Below are positions 28,069 through 37,702 of a stretch of DNA of 64,000 nt, piece after piece. Position 1 is the stretch's first letter. Every line of letters begins with the position of its first letter. The notes under the pieces are model-generated. The model saw only the letters and a program-made list of their open reading frames with translations. It was not told where the DNA came from and searched no databases. Both the position numbers and the translations under genes were made by a program. The stretch comes from Oscillatoriales cyanobacterium (GTDB lineage: Bacteria > Cyanobacteriota > Cyanobacteriia > Cyanobacteriales > Microcoleaceae): assembly GCA_004292955.1 (NCBI GenBank), contig RDXX01000011.1, positions 233,336-297,335 of the forward strand, read 5' to 3'.

Positions 28069-31000
28069 ATGATAAAAAATGATTCCTCCAAGCATCTGCC
28101 GACTTTAGATCAAGTAATTGACCGCTACCCCTTGACAGTTGCGCCCGATACCCCATTAGCAGAAGTCATTACCCTGATGGGCCAACGGCGCGGAAGTTGC
28201 TCTCTAAACGCAGACATTCCACCCACCGATATCTACCCGCAACTCACAGAAATCCCAAATCCCCTCACCTCAAGCGCCCTCAGAGACGCCAGAGGTATCT
28301 GCGTCTTTGTCGTCGAACAATCCCTCGAAAAATCCGACTCCCAATCTGCTCAAAATTCCCAATTGCAAGGAATCTTCACCGAGAGGGATCTCGTCGATTT
28401 GATTGCATCGGGCAAAAACTTAAAAAATGTTACGATCGCAGAAGTTATGCAGCAGCCTGCTGCAACTCTGACGAAAGGTGAAGATAGAGACATTTTTAGC
28501 GCCTTAATTCTGTTGGGGCAACAACGAATTCACCATTTGCCAATATTAGACAGTGACGGTCAACTTTTAGGAGTAATTACGCCAGAAAGCATTCGCCAAG
28601 GCATGGTGGAACCGGCAAATATCTTAAAAATGCGCCTGGTGAAAGAAGTAATGACTGCACAAGTTATTCAAGCGCCTGTTACCTCGTCAGTTATCAGTTT
28701 AGCCGAGTTGATGGCGCAGCACCGCGTTAGCTGCGTGGTAATTACAGCGCCAACAGAATTATCGATGAATTTGTCGTTCCCAATTCCTCTAGGTATAGTC
28801 ACGGAACGGGATATTGTCGAATTTCAAGCTTTAGATATAGATTTGTCGCAGACGATCGCCGAAACTGTAATGAGTAGCCCTTTATTTAGTCTCAAGCCAG
28901 AAGACTCGCTTTGGGTGGCTCATCAGGAAATGCAGCAGCGTTTAGTCCGCAGGTTAGTAGTCACTGCCGAAGGCGGAGAACTGCTGGGAATAGTTACTCA
29001 AAGCACTTTACTGAGCGTACTTGACCCGATGGAAATGTCCGGGGCGATCGATATTTTGCACGCCAGCGTCCAAGAACAGACTAGCGAATTGCAAAAAGCG
29101 ATCGCATCTTTGAGCTTGACTAACAGCCGACTGGAACAGGAAATCGTTACCCGCAAGCAGGCAGAGGTGCGGCTGCAACTGTTAGAATCTGCCGTAGTTA
29201 ACGCTAACGATGCGATCGTAATTATGGATGCGGGATACAGCGATATCTCCGATCCCACCATCATCTATGTCAACGAAGCTTTTACCCAAATGACCGGTTA
29301 TCGGCCCGCAGAAATTATCGGCCAAACACCGAGTTGTCTGCGCGGGCCCGACAGCGATGGCGCTCAAGTTGCCAAAATTCGCCGCGCTTTCTCTCGCCGA
29401 GAACCCCTGCGCTTGGAATTGATCAACTACCGCAAAGACGGTTCAACTTATTGGGTGGAACTCAACAGCGTACCCGTTGCTGACGAGTCGGGAAACCTGA
29501 CTCACTGGGTATCCGTGCAGCGGGATATTAGCGATCGCAAGCGCATGGAACAAGCTTTTTTTAAGGAAAAAGAACTAGCTCAAGTTACTCTGCAATCGAT
29601 CGGCGATGCAGTAATTGCTACTGACAGCCACGGCTACATTTCTACCCTCAATCCAGTTGCCGAAAAACTCACGGGTTGGTCAACCTCAGAAGCTAAAGGT
29701 TTGCCCCTCGCGGGCGTGTTGAGAATAGTTGACGAAACTACTCGGATGCCGATCGAAAATATCGCCCAAATTGCTTTGTACGAAGGTCGGATTGTTGACC
29801 AAGGACACAACAGCTTGCTGATTGCCCGCCACAACCGCGAATTTGCGATCGACCATTGCGTCGCCCCCATCCACGCCAGCAACGGCACAATTGTCGGGGC
29901 CGTCGTTGTATTTCGAGATGTCACCCAAGTGCGAACTCAAGCGCGACAACTCACCTGGCAGGCAACTCACGACCCCCTGACGCAATTGGTTAACCGTCAC
30001 GAATTTGAGTACCAGCTAGAACACGCCCTGCACAGTTCTCAAGGTTACGGTCAAGAACACGTGATGCTTTACCTGGATCTCGATCGCTTCAAAATAGTTA
30101 ACGATACTTCTGGTCACGTTGCAGGCGACGAACTGCTGCGCCAAGTCAGCCAGCTACTTAAAAGCAATATCCGCAAAACCGATATTTTGGCGCGCCTGGG
30201 CGGCGATGAGTTTGCTGTACTCCTGTACAATTGTCCGCCAGAACAGGGCTTAGATGTTGCAAAATTGCTACTGCAAAACATTCAGGAATTTCGGTTTGCG
30301 TGGCAGGACAAAACTTTTGCGATCGGCGTCAGTATCGGTTTGGTGGCAATTAATCGCAAAACAGTATCGACTTCTGCGGTGTTGAGCGCGGCCGATCTAG
30401 CCTGCTATGCTGCTAAAAATAAAGGCCGCAATCGGGTGCAGGTTTATCAACCGGGCGATCGCGAATTAATCAAACAGCACGGCGAAACCCAGTGGGTGGT
30501 CGAAATCAATCAAGCTTTAGAAGATAATCGGTTTCGCTTGTACTCTCAGCCGATCGTACATTTGCGAGAGCTCCCCACCACCGGCACCCACTGCGAAATC
30601 CTCCTCCGCCTTCAACTTCAGACTGGTCAGTTAGTCTCACCAATGGCATTTATTCCGGCAGCCGAACGCTATAACTTGATGCACGCGATCGATCGCTGGG
30701 TAATTCGCACTTTATTTAGCAATTTATCTCAAATTTTCACGGCAAATCTCTTAGTCCAAAACCACGGGGCAGACGATAATATAGTTACCTTACCTGCTTG
30801 CTGCCCCTTGTCTAATTCACAAGCTTCATTTGACAAATATTCTAGCCTTTATGCGATCAACCTTTCTGGGGACAGCATTAACGAAGAAAAATTCATCGAC
30901 TTTATTCAAGAGCAGTTTTCTCTCTATCAAATACCGCCGGAAATAATTTGTTTTGAAATTACCGAAACCGTGGCGATCGCGAATCTCAGCAAAGCAGCCT

Positions 31001-31392
31001 GCTTAATTTGGAAACTCAAGGAACTCGGCTGCCAGTTTGCCTTGGACGACTTCGGTAGCGGGATGTCTTCTTTTGCTTACCTGAAAAATTTGCCTGTTGA
31101 CTATATCAAAATAGATGGCAATTTTATTAAGAATCTTGCCGAGAATCCTATTGATATTGTCATGGTTGAAGCTATTACCAAAATTGCCCACGCCATGGGA
31201 ATTAAAACTATTGCCGAGTATGTGGAAAGTCAAGCAGTTATGGATAAACTCAAGGAACTTGGGGTAGATTACGGTCAAGGTTATTATTTGGGAAAGCCTC
31301 AAACTTTTACTTTTGGCTCTCCTATTGTAGAGGAAGTTTTGGGAGAATTTTCGGTTGATTCTTTGGGTTTTGAGACCAAGTTGGCTTGTTGA
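28069..31392 (+). CDS. CBS-PAS-GGDEF-EAL cyclic-di-GMP protein
   Basis: 1107 residues. Order: two CBS pairs (about 15-325), a short coiled coil, two PAS domains (about 370-490 and 500-625), GGDEF (about 628-790) and EAL (about 800-1090). GGDEF is intact (ARLGGDEFAVLL) with an RxxD I-site (RKTD) five residues upstream, so it is probably an active, product-inhibited diguanylate cyclase. The EAL signature reads CEILLRLQ, keeping the metal-binding Glu, and DDFGSGMSSFAYL is conserved, so phosphodiesterase activity is possible. CBS modules suggest adenylate sensing, PAS redox or light sensing. Confidence 0.93.
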   Translation: MIKNDSSKHLPTLDQVIDRYPLTVAPDTPLAEVITLMGQRRGSCSLNADIPPTDIYPQLTEIPNPLTSSALRDARGICVFVVEQSLEKSDSQSAQNSQLQGIFTERDLVDLIASGKNLKNVTIAEVMQQPAATLTKGEDRDIFSALILLGQQRIHHLPILDSDGQLLGVITPESIRQGMVEPANILKMRLVKEVMTAQVIQAPVTSSVISLAELMAQHRVSCVVITAPTELSMNLSFPIPLGIVTERDIVEFQALDIDLSQTIAETVMSSPLFSLKPEDSLWVAHQEMQQRLVRRLVVTAEGGELLGIVTQSTLLSVLDPMEMSGAIDILHASVQEQTSELQKAIASLSLTNSRLEQEIVTRKQAEVRLQLLESAVVNANDAIVIMDAGYSDISDPTIIYVNEAFTQMTGYRPAEIIGQTPSCLRGPDSDGAQVAKIRRAFSRREPLRLELINYRKDGSTYWVELNSVPVADESGNLTHWVSVQRDISDRKRMEQAFFKEKELAQVTLQSIGDAVIATDSHGYISTLNPVAEKLTGWSTSEAKGLPLAGVLRIVDETTRMPIENIAQIALYEGRIVDQGHNSLLIARHNREFAIDHCVAPIHASNGTIVGAVVVFRDVTQVRTQARQLTWQATHDPLTQLVNRHEFEYQLEHALHSSQGYGQEHVMLYLDLDRFKIVNDTSGHVAGDELLRQVSQLLKSNIRKTDILARLGGDEFAVLLYNCPPEQGLDVAKLLLQNIQEFRFAWQDKTFAIGVSIGLVAINRKTVSTSAVLSAADLACYAAKNKGRNRVQVYQPGDRELIKQHGETQWVVEINQALEDNRFRLYSQPIVHLRELPTTGTHCEILLRLQLQTGQLVSPMAFIPAAERYNLMHAIDRWVIRTLFSNLSQIFTANLLVQNHGADDNIVTLPACCPLSNSQASFDKYSSLYAINLSGDSINEEKFIDFIQEQFSLYQIPPEIICFEITETVAIANLSKAACLIWKLKELGCQFALDDFGSGMSSFAYLKNLPVDYIKIDGNFIKNLAENPIDIVMVEAITKIAHAMGIKTIAEYVESQAVMDKLKELGVDYGQGYYLGKPQTFTFGSPIVEEVLGEFSVDSLGFETKLAC

Positions 31393-31428
31393 ATAGTTGA
31401 CAGTTGACAGTTGACAGTTGACAGTTGA
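31393..31428. repeat. Heptamer array TTGACAG
   Basis: About five units immediately after the GGDEF-EAL stop codon, abutting the MITE-like element at 31432. Confidence 0.95.
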
Positions 31429-31431
31429 GAG

Positions 31432-31547
31432 GGGAGCATCTCAGTTTTGCTATAGTGCGAGCGTCCCCGCTCGCGTGCTTGTACACACGCGAGCGGGGAC
31501 GCTCGCACTGTAAGAAAAAATGCTTCTTGCAAAACTGAGATGCTCCC
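31432..31547. mobile_element. 116-bp MITE-like element, nested inverted repeats
   Basis: Perfect 19-bp terminal inverted repeats (GGGAGCATCTCAGTTTTGC and complement at 31529-31547) flank a second perfect 24-bp inverted repeat (31454-31477 / 31486-31509, core GCGAGCGTCCCCGCTCGCG). There is no coding capacity. A degraded relative lies at 7675. No target-site duplication was evident because the left flank is a heptamer array. Confidence 0.82.
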
Positions 31548-31660
31548 GTTGAGAGAAGGAAGAGGGAGAATTTCCCAATTACCAATTCCCAATTACCAAT
31601 GACAACTATTCAACAAGCCAACCGCCAACTGCTTTCCTGTCAACTGCCAACTGCCAACAG

Positions 31661-31882
31661 TCAACTGATAGCAGCTTCAATGTACTGACTGTCTAAGAGA
31701 AAAGCACCTTTTTCAAATCGAATGCCCCAATAATTGCCGGGACGCCGATCGATCACAACACCCTGGGCCCCGATCGCAATTACATTCGCAGGCCGCAGCA
31801 TCGGCATCGGTTCGGCAGTTTTCACGAAAGGTGGCATCGCCACAACTCGGACTTTTTGACCAATGGTAAATTCTTTATCCAT
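31661..31882 (-). CDS. sipA: SipA, NblS-interacting regulator (DUF3148)
   Basis: 73 residues, SH3-like barrel protein. IGQKVRVVAMPPFVKTAEP and YWGIRFEKGAFLLDSQYIE fit the cyanobacterial SipA/DUF3148 family. SipA binds the essential sensor kinase NblS (Hik33) and modulates its autophosphorylation in light and stress signalling. It is encoded alone and divergent from rbfA. The assignment rests on recognition of the family pattern and length. Confidence 0.8.
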   Translation of the reverse strand: MDKEFTIGQKVRVVAMPPFVKTAEPMPMLRPANVIAIGAQGVVIDRRPGNYWGIRFEKGAFLLDSQYIEAAIS

Positions 31883-32030
31883 AGTTTTTATGTTTTTATT
31901 GGCGATCGGGACACGGCTAGGTTAGCCAAAATTCATTGTGGCGTACTTTTGGCAGAACTCCCGCCTACGGCTTTGTGTCAAACTAAGAATTGATAGAAAA
32001 TGGCTGATATAAAAGTAGGGGATAATTGGT

Positions 32031-32483
32031 ATGGCTACAAGTCGTCGCATAGAGCGCGTAGCTTCAATGATTAAGCGGGAAGTCAGCCTGATGTTGATCA
32101 ACGGCATTAAGGACGATCGAGTCGGTGCAGGTATGGTTAGCGTTACCGATGTCATTGTTTCGGGAGACCTTCAGCATACAAAAATCTTTGTCAGCATTTA
32201 CGGTACTGATGAGGCCAAGGCCGAGACTATGGAAGGTTTGAAATCGGCAACTAGCTATGTCCGCAACCAGTTAGGCCAGCGGGTACAACTGCGTCGGACG
32301 CCGGAAGTGATATTTCTCGAAGACCGTTCCCTGGAACGGGGTGATAAAATGGTGATACTGCTGAATCAGCTTTCTGCCGATCGCAAACCAGGTATGTTTG
32401 ACAACGAAGAATTGACGGATGATGGCGAAAAATTGGCAAATGATGATGATGATGATGATGATTTAGAAGAAGACGAGGATTAA
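32031..32483 (+). CDS. rbfA: Ribosome-binding factor A
   Basis: 150 residues, KH-like RbfA fold ([38 protein letters not shown]). It binds the 30S subunit during 16S rRNA 5'-end maturation and is needed for cold growth in bacteria. The C-terminus is an unusually acidic run (seven Asp followed by LEEDED) beyond the fold, seen in some cyanobacterial RbfA. It is upstream of the GH3 gene with a CCCAATT array between them. Confidence 0.95.
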   Translation: MATSRRIERVASMIKREVSLMLINGIKDDRVGAGMVSVTDVIVSGDLQHTKIFVSIYGTDEAKAETMEGLKSATSYVRNQLGQRVQLRRTPEVIFLEDRSLERGDKMVILLNQLSADRKPGMFDNEELTDDGEKLANDDDDDDDLEEDED

Positions 32484-32542
32484 TCTCAAGTCCGGTGGCA
32501 TTGGAATTATGTAATGCGAGTGTCCAAATCTATGATTCCAAT

Positions 32543-32582
32543 GCCCAATTCCCAATTCCCAATTCCCAATTCCCAATTCCCA
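32543..32582. repeat. Heptamer array CCCAATT
   Basis: About five CCCAATT units in the rbfA-GH3 spacer, ending 14 bp before the GH3 start codon and so contributing to its leader. Confidence 0.9.
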
Positions 32583-32595
32583 AATCTAAAATCGA

Positions 32596-34242
32596 ATGAT
32601 TGACAATCTTTCCTTACCCGAACTTGTAGCCCAGATGTTCGTGGTGCGCGCTTCAGGCTACTTGTTTGACCACCAAATTCGCTATCGAGCCTGGGAACCA
32701 ACGGCCGACAAACTCCGCTATTATCTGGAAAATTTGGGCGTGGGTGGGGTAATTTTGGTGGGGGGAAGTGCTGCGGAATTGGCTGTTCGATCGCACCAAT
32801 TGCAGTCTTGGGCAAAATTTCCGCTGCTGCTGGCTGCTGATATTGAGGAAGGTGTCGGCCAGCGGTTCGCCGGAGCGACTTGGTTTGGGCCGCCGATGGC
32901 TATTGCTGAAATTGCGCGGCACGATGCAGGTAAAGCCGATCGCTATGCGGAACAAATGGGGGCTGTGACTGCGATCGAAGCTAGGGCGATCGGTCTCAAT
33001 TGGATTCTCGCACCGGTGGTCGATGTTAACAACAATCCCGACAATCCTGTGATTAACGTCCGCGCTTTTGGCGAGACATCGGAAATTGTCGGAAAATTGG
33101 CAAGTGCTTTTATTCGCGGTGCAGGTGAACACCCGATTTTAACTACGGCTAAGCATTTTCCCGGCCACGGAGATACGGCGGTTGATTCTCACTTGGAATT
33201 GCCGGTTTTGTCGCATTCGCCCGATCGATTGGCTGAGATCGAGTTGCCTCCTTTTGTAGGGGCGATCGCCGCCGGGGTCGATGCTGTGATGAGTGCTCAC
33301 TTGCTGATTCCGGCTTGGGATGACCAGTTTCCGGCTACTCTTTCTCGCAAAATTTTGATCGGGAAGCTGCGGGAAGAGTTGGGATTTGATGGTTTGATTG
33401 TGACTGATGCTTTGGTGATGGGTGCGATCGCCAATAAGTACGGCGCTAATGAAGCTGCTGTTTTGGCCGCTGAGGCTGGTGCTGATGTTTTGCTGATGCC
33501 GCTTGACCCAGAAGGGGCGATTCTGGCTGTCTGCGAAGCTGTCACTCTAGGGCGACTCGACATAGCACAAATCAAGGAATCTGTCAATCGAATCTGGAAG
33601 GCGAAAATTAAAGTGGGTTTGTCGATCGACCAAACAGCGACAAATCCCAAATTCGACCCCCCTCAACCGCCTCTGAGCAAGGGTGGGAGTTCCAGCGACT
33701 TAATTTTGCTGGCAACAGCAGAGGCAAGGGCGACGGCTGCCGATATTTTGCGAGATTCTTTAAAATTTGGTGGCGCTTTGCCTTTAGTGGCTAAAAAACC
33801 CTCGGAAAAGCAAATTTTGCGGAATTTGATTGTGGTAGATGATGTTTTGGGTTGCGAGTTTTTGGGAAAACACACTCCGGCGATCGCTATTCCCGAACAG
33901 TTTGGTTACGAATTGCAACTAATTGACGATCGGACAGGCGATTTGAGTCATAATTCAAGCGCAGAGCATTTTTCTCCGACACTGCTGCAAATTTTCATTC
34001 GCGGCAATTGCTTCCGAGGTAGTGCCGGATTGACCCAAGCGGCTCAAGATTGGTTTAAGAATTTATTAAAGACGGGAGAACTGCAAGCTGTGGTAGTTTA
34101 CGGAAGTCCCTACGTTTTAGAACAATTTTTGCCGCACTTGCCTCCGACTATTCCTTATATATTTTGTTTCGGACAAATGCCCGCAGCGCAATCTCTCACT
34201 CTAGAGTTGCTGTTCGGCATTAACAAAACGGGGAATGCTTGA
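32596..34242 (+). CDS. Glycoside hydrolase family 3, NagZ-like
   Basis: 548 residues. The N-terminal GH3 TIM barrel has the NagZ-type motif KHFPGHGDTAVDSH, whose Asp-x-His serves as acid/base in N-acetylglucosaminidases, and the nucleophile Asp in GLIVTDALVMGAI. NagZ removes GlcNAc from muropeptides during peptidoglycan recycling. The C-terminal 180 or so residues (after LDPEGAIL...) are an additional domain, longer than the 340-residue E. coli NagZ. A short low-identity Pro/Gly stretch (FDPPQPPLSKGGSS) matches a common cyanobacterial repeat-derived insertion. Confidence 0.85.
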   Translation: MIDNLSLPELVAQMFVVRASGYLFDHQIRYRAWEPTADKLRYYLENLGVGGVILVGGSAAELAVRSHQLQSWAKFPLLLAADIEEGVGQRFAGATWFGPPMAIAEIARHDAGKADRYAEQMGAVTAIEARAIGLNWILAPVVDVNNNPDNPVINVRAFGETSEIVGKLASAFIRGAGEHPILTTAKHFPGHGDTAVDSHLELPVLSHSPDRLAEIELPPFVGAIAAGVDAVMSAHLLIPAWDDQFPATLSRKILIGKLREELGFDGLIVTDALVMGAIANKYGANEAAVLAAEAGADVLLMPLDPEGAILAVCEAVTLGRLDIAQIKESVNRIWKAKIKVGLSIDQTATNPKFDPPQPPLSKGGSSSDLILLATAEARATAADILRDSLKFGGALPLVAKKPSEKQILRNLIVVDDVLGCEFLGKHTPAIAIPEQFGYELQLIDDRTGDLSHNSSAEHFSPTLLQIFIRGNCFRGSAGLTQAAQDWFKNLLKTGELQAVVVYGSPYVLEQFLPHLPPTIPYIFCFGQMPAAQSLTLELLFGINKTGNA

Positions 34243-34598
34243 TCTGCCAGACTGCTGAGTCTTTCCTTGGCTTCATCAGCACTTAAATCGATCCACCCGG
34301 TTTCTGTCAAAAATTTTGCTTTTGCGGCGCAGCATCCAGAAACCGGGAATCTGTCGCAACTTTCTAAGTCCTGAATGAAGCTTTGCCGTATATTCGCGTG
34401 TTAGCCTGGAATATCTGCCACGTCTCAAAATCCCCAAGCAGATCCCATTGCTCGCTCATCATCTCTATAAGTTTTTCAAATTAATCTGCAAACAGTATCT
34501 CAGTATACAGAAAAAAAATTAACTTCCATAATCCTAAGTTTGGATTATATTATTAACAGGGCCATAATTTTTTAGTAGTAAAACCTTGAGGGCGCATT
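34243..34598. other. Spacer with two AGAAACCCGGTTTCT half-copies
   Basis: 356 bp with no gene. It carries CCCGGTTTCTG (34299) and CAGAAACCGGG (34337) as a long-loop hairpin behind the GH3 gene, probably serving as its terminator. Confidence 0.55.
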
Positions 34599-34829
34599 AT
34601 GATTCAGTCAACTATCAGAATCCAATACTCTTTAGATGTTATCCAAGACGAAGCACGCCACCTCGTCCATGAAGGCGTACTCAGCAGGCAACAGCCTATT
34701 TACACACTGTGTCAGTTCATTCCGCCCCGAGAATGGGCTTGCGTAGAAGGAGAATTGGAAAAATGCGATTTCTTGTTGCGCGATCGCATCGCCGACTTAA
34801 TCGGTACTGAAAACTGGGACAACGACTAA
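34599..34829 (+). CDS. Conserved cyanobacterial protein DUF4327
   Basis: 76 residues: YSLDVIQDEARHLVHEGVLSRQQPIYTLCQFIPPREWxCVExELExxDFLLRDRI fits the short, strictly cyanobacterial DUF4327 family of unknown function. It has no signal or membrane segment and is monocistronic. Confidence 0.8.
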   Translation: MIQSTIRIQYSLDVIQDEARHLVHEGVLSRQQPIYTLCQFIPPREWACVEGELEKCDFLLRDRIADLIGTENWDND

Positions 34830-34915
34830 ATTGTGGTTCTGTTTAATAAGTTTGCAAGTGGGTTTGCAAGTGGGTTTCCAACTAAATTCGGGCTGTGTTA
34901 AAGATGCTTGATCCT

Positions 34916-35326
34916 TTAATCAGGGTAATTTTCAGCGCGCAAATTTTCCAACTCTATTCTGAGCGCTGCCATCTGTGCAGTTAATTCTTGAATCTCTAGT
35001 TTTACATCAGGCTGTACAACCAACTCGGGAGGAGTGTCAGTTGCTGTATCCGATTGCTGATGCGATCCGGATTCCTCGCTGCGTGCATTCTCCCGATCGC
35101 CTGGTTGAGAGAAAATAGTATCGACAAAATTACGGGCTTCTCGATCGGTCATTTCTCCTTTTTCAACCAACTCCGAAGCTAGTGGACTTAAATCCGACTG
35201 ACGAAGTTTGTCCAGATTTTCTTCTCGCTTCTGGGGATCTTGCAGTGTCTCAAGTAAAAAGGAAGTTGCACCTAAAGTTAGGTGAAATCCAGTTTGCAGC
35301 ATTTGAGGCAGGTTATCGGGATTCAT
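34916..35326 (-). CDS. Small phasin-like protein with C-terminal coiled coil
   Basis: 136 residues. An amphipathic helical N-terminus (LPQMLQTGFHLTLGATSFLLETL) is followed by a polar linker rich in Ser/Thr/Asp and a heptad-like C-terminal helix (IQELTAQMAALRIELENLRAE). This layout resembles small phasin-like/DUF proteins of cyanobacteria that associate with granules or membranes; the function is not established. The N-terminal MTDREARNFVDTIF segment is typical of that group. Confidence 0.55.
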   Translation of the reverse strand: MNPDNLPQMLQTGFHLTLGATSFLLETLQDPQKREENLDKLRQSDLSPLASELVEKGEMTDREARNFVDTIFSQPGDRENARSEESGSHQQSDTATDTPPELVVQPDVKLEIQELTAQMAALRIELENLRAENYPD

Positions 35327-35768
35327 CTAAGAAATGCCGCTAGAAAGTTTTTCGGAGTTTTTGGTTCGCCAGTTAATCCCTATGCGGCGGGATTGCCGCT
35401 TTTCGAGCGCAGATGCGAAGTTTTTGGTCGCGATGCCCGTTCACAAAAGTACGCCTTTAGAGGGATGATTTTTTTTCGCAATACAATCATTCTATCATTA
35501 CTGCGTAAATTCCGAAACGTCAAGTGTAAAGTTTTGTGAAGAAGACTGAGACCTAGCCTGTGGATGGAACAGTCGAGCGATTTGAGATTTGAGATTTGAG
35601 ATTTGAGATGGAACAGGAGTTACCGACTGCGATCGCAGAAAGCCGGGGCTAGAAACCCAGTTTCTGAGAAAAATTTGCAACGAGAAACGAGAAATATTCG
35701 TAGAAACCGGGTTTCTGAGGTTGCAAGTGCATAAATCAAATCTATTTGACCTTTGAGATTTAATGCGG
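35327..35768. repeat. Spacer with GATTTGA heptamers and two palindromes
   Basis: 442 bp. It contains four GATTTGA units at 35579-35609 and the palindromes AGAAACCCAGTTTCT (35651) and AGAAACCGGGTTTCT (35702). ORFs called here are shadows. Confidence 0.7.
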
Positions 35769-36902
35769 TTAGGGATACAGCGCCTCGCCGGTGGATGGGT
35801 CAAAAATAAATAGTCGATCGAAGTCAAGCTGTACCGTCAGCCGATCGCCCGGACGCAAGCGAACACCCGCCGGTACTTGTAACTGTACAGTAGTTTCAGC
35901 ACCCAACGCAGGTAAACTCGCCCGGATTAAAATTTCTCGCCCCAGAGGTTCAACTACTTTTACCTCTACATCGAGAGGGACTTTTTCTAAAGCCCAAATA
36001 TCCCTATTGAAATCATCCTCTTCTGCTGTTTGTGGCGTAAAGATTTCTATATTTTCTGGACGAATTCCCAAATCAAATGCTTGTCCTTCTTTCGCCTGCA
36101 ATCTTTTATGAATCGAGGGCGGACAGGCTAAAGATTGACTTCCTACCTGAAAAGATTCGTTTGCATAAATTGCAGGTAAAATGTTCATAGCAGGATTGCC
36201 TAAAAATGTGGCAACCATCCGATTAGCTGGTTTAGCGTAAATGCTTTGCGGGTCTCCGATTTGCTGAATTTTGCCTCCATTTAAAACTACAATTTTATCA
36301 GCTAAAGTCATCGCTTCCACTTGGTCGTGGGTGACATAAACTGTGGTAATTCCCAGCCTTTGATGGAGTTGTTTGAGTTCGGCCCTAGTGTCGTCTCGCA
36401 GTTGGGCGTCGAGGTTGGAAAGCGGTTCGTCTAAAAGAAATACTTTGGGTTCGCGGGCGATCGCCCTTCCGAGTGCTACCCGCTGCTGCTGTCCGCCTGA
36501 TAGCTGTTTCGGCTTGCGGTTGAGGAGGTGATCGATCGAGAGCGATCGGGCTACAATTTCGACTCTTTCTTTAATTTTTGCAGCATCAACATTCCGCATC
36601 CGCAATCCAAAAGCCAAATTTTCGGCGACAGTCATGTGCGGGTAAAGCGCGTAATTTTGAAATACCATTGCGACATCGCGCTGTCTCGCCGGAATGTTAT
36701 TAACTAAATTATCTCCAATATAAAGATTGCCAGAAGTTGCAGTTTCCAAACCTGCAATTGTCCGCATAATTGTAGACTTTCCGCAGCCGGAGGGCCCGAC
36801 TAATACCCAAAATTCTCCATCCGGGATTTTGAAACTGATGTTTTCAATCGCGGTGACATTTTGGTAGCGTCTAGTAATATTTTCTAAGCGAACATTTGCC
36901 AT
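35769..36902 (-). CDS. ABC transporter ATPase, MalK/UgpC type (orphan)
   Basis: 377 residues. Walker A GPSGCGKST, signature LSGGQQQRVALGRA, Walker B VFLLDEPLSNLD and switch His in VYVTHDQ are intact. The C-terminal 130 residues are a TOBE regulatory domain. The sequence fits the carbohydrate-uptake (MalK/UgpC/MsmK) class that can serve several permeases. No permease or binding protein is adjacent, so it may be a shared ATPase. Confidence 0.9.
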   Translation of the reverse strand: MANVRLENITRRYQNVTAIENISFKIPDGEFWVLVGPSGCGKSTIMRTIAGLETATSGNLYIGDNLVNNIPARQRDVAMVFQNYALYPHMTVAENLAFGLRMRNVDAAKIKERVEIVARSLSIDHLLNRKPKQLSGGQQQRVALGRAIAREPKVFLLDEPLSNLDAQLRDDTRAELKQLHQRLGITTVYVTHDQVEAMTLADKIVVLNGGKIQQIGDPQSIYAKPANRMVATFLGNPAMNILPAIYANESFQVGSQSLACPPSIHKRLQAKEGQAFDLGIRPENIEIFTPQTAEEDDFNRDIWALEKVPLDVEVKVVEPLGREILIRASLPALGAETTVQLQVPAGVRLRPGDRLTVQLDFDRLFIFDPSTGEALYP

Positions 36903-36954
36903 TGTTATTTGTTAGTAGTTATTGGTTACTGGTTATTAGTTATCTGCTAGACCT

Positions 36955-37026
36955 GTAGGGTGCGTCAGACGAAGTTATACAACGATTATCTAGGGTTCCA
37001 GATTTGACGCACCTACGATATGTGCC
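36955..37026. repeat. GTAGGGTGCGTCA inverted repeat
   Basis: GTAGGGTGCGTCA (36955) and TGACGCACCTAC (37015) face each other around about 47 bp between two minus-strand genes. A related GGTGCGTCATGGG occurs at 3633. Confidence 0.75.
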
Positions 37027-37049
37027 AGTTGGCATTAGTCCTATGGCTT

Positions 37050-37625
37050 TTACCTTTTATCTTCGGAAAGCTTGTTCAATTCTAAAACTGTGCGGGCTAA
37101 TTCTTCAACGATTGGTGTAGATTCAGCTTGGCGTAATGCTTCTACTAAAGAATTGTAATACCAGAGAGTACCATCTTTTTTGCCTTTGAAGCGTTCCCAA
37201 ACGCGATCGCCTAATTCACGGTAATCTTTCAGGATCGATCGCGCATTATAAAGTTTATCAGCCGCCGAGACCAATCTGACGGAGTGGGAAGCTTGAGAAA
37301 TGCGATCGATATAAGCTTGTTTGCGATCGCGCCAAGGGGGTTTCGCCGTCGCATCGCTGTCGGTACAGCCGTCTACAATCGCTGTGACGATATCCCCAAA
37401 GTGGTTGCGGATGGCTTCGCGGGTGGTGGGGCCGCCTCGATCTTCGATCGCATCATGAAGCAAAGCTGCGATCGCCTCATCTTCATTGGCGCCATATTCC
37501 AAAGCTATACTAGCAGTACCCAACAAATGAGCGATATACGGAACACCAGAACCTTTGCGGACTTGAGTTGCGTGCAATTCGGCGGCATAGGTGAGGGCTT
37601 CAGAAAATCGGTTTGATAGTATCAT
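37050..37625 (-). CDS. HD-domain phosphohydrolase, SpoT-hydrolase-like
   Basis: 191 residues. HATQVRKGSGVPYIAHLLG and LLHDAIEDRGG carry the His and HD metal ligands of the RelA/SpoT (p)ppGpp-hydrolase HD fold, without synthetase, TGS or ACT domains. It may be a small alarmone hydrolase or act on another nucleotide. The ORF track starts ten codons earlier; the ATG at 37625 has AAGG at good spacing and matches the homology start. Confidence 0.8.
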   Translation of the reverse strand: MILSNRFSEALTYAAELHATQVRKGSGVPYIAHLLGTASIALEYGANEDEAIAALLHDAIEDRGGPTTREAIRNHFGDIVTAIVDGCTDSDATAKPPWRDRKQAYIDRISQASHSVRLVSAADKLYNARSILKDYRELGDRVWERFKGKKDGTLWYYNSLVEALRQAESTPIVEELARTVLELNKLSEDKR

Positions 37626-37702
37626 AGAAGTTACCTTATTTAATCCAGTCATCAAAGGCTAATCTCCTGTAAACTTAAAATATTCAAAGAGAGGTTGCGA
37701 TC

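Noticed and set aside
30590-30620. Degenerate EAL domain
   Set aside because: The signature is EIL rather than EAL, but the metal-binding Glu and the DDFGSG motif are kept, so inactivity cannot be claimed.
35282-35539. 85-residue plus-strand ORF overlapping the phasin-like gene start
   Set aside because: It is largely antisense to the gene start plus spacer, with no domain or ribosome-binding site.
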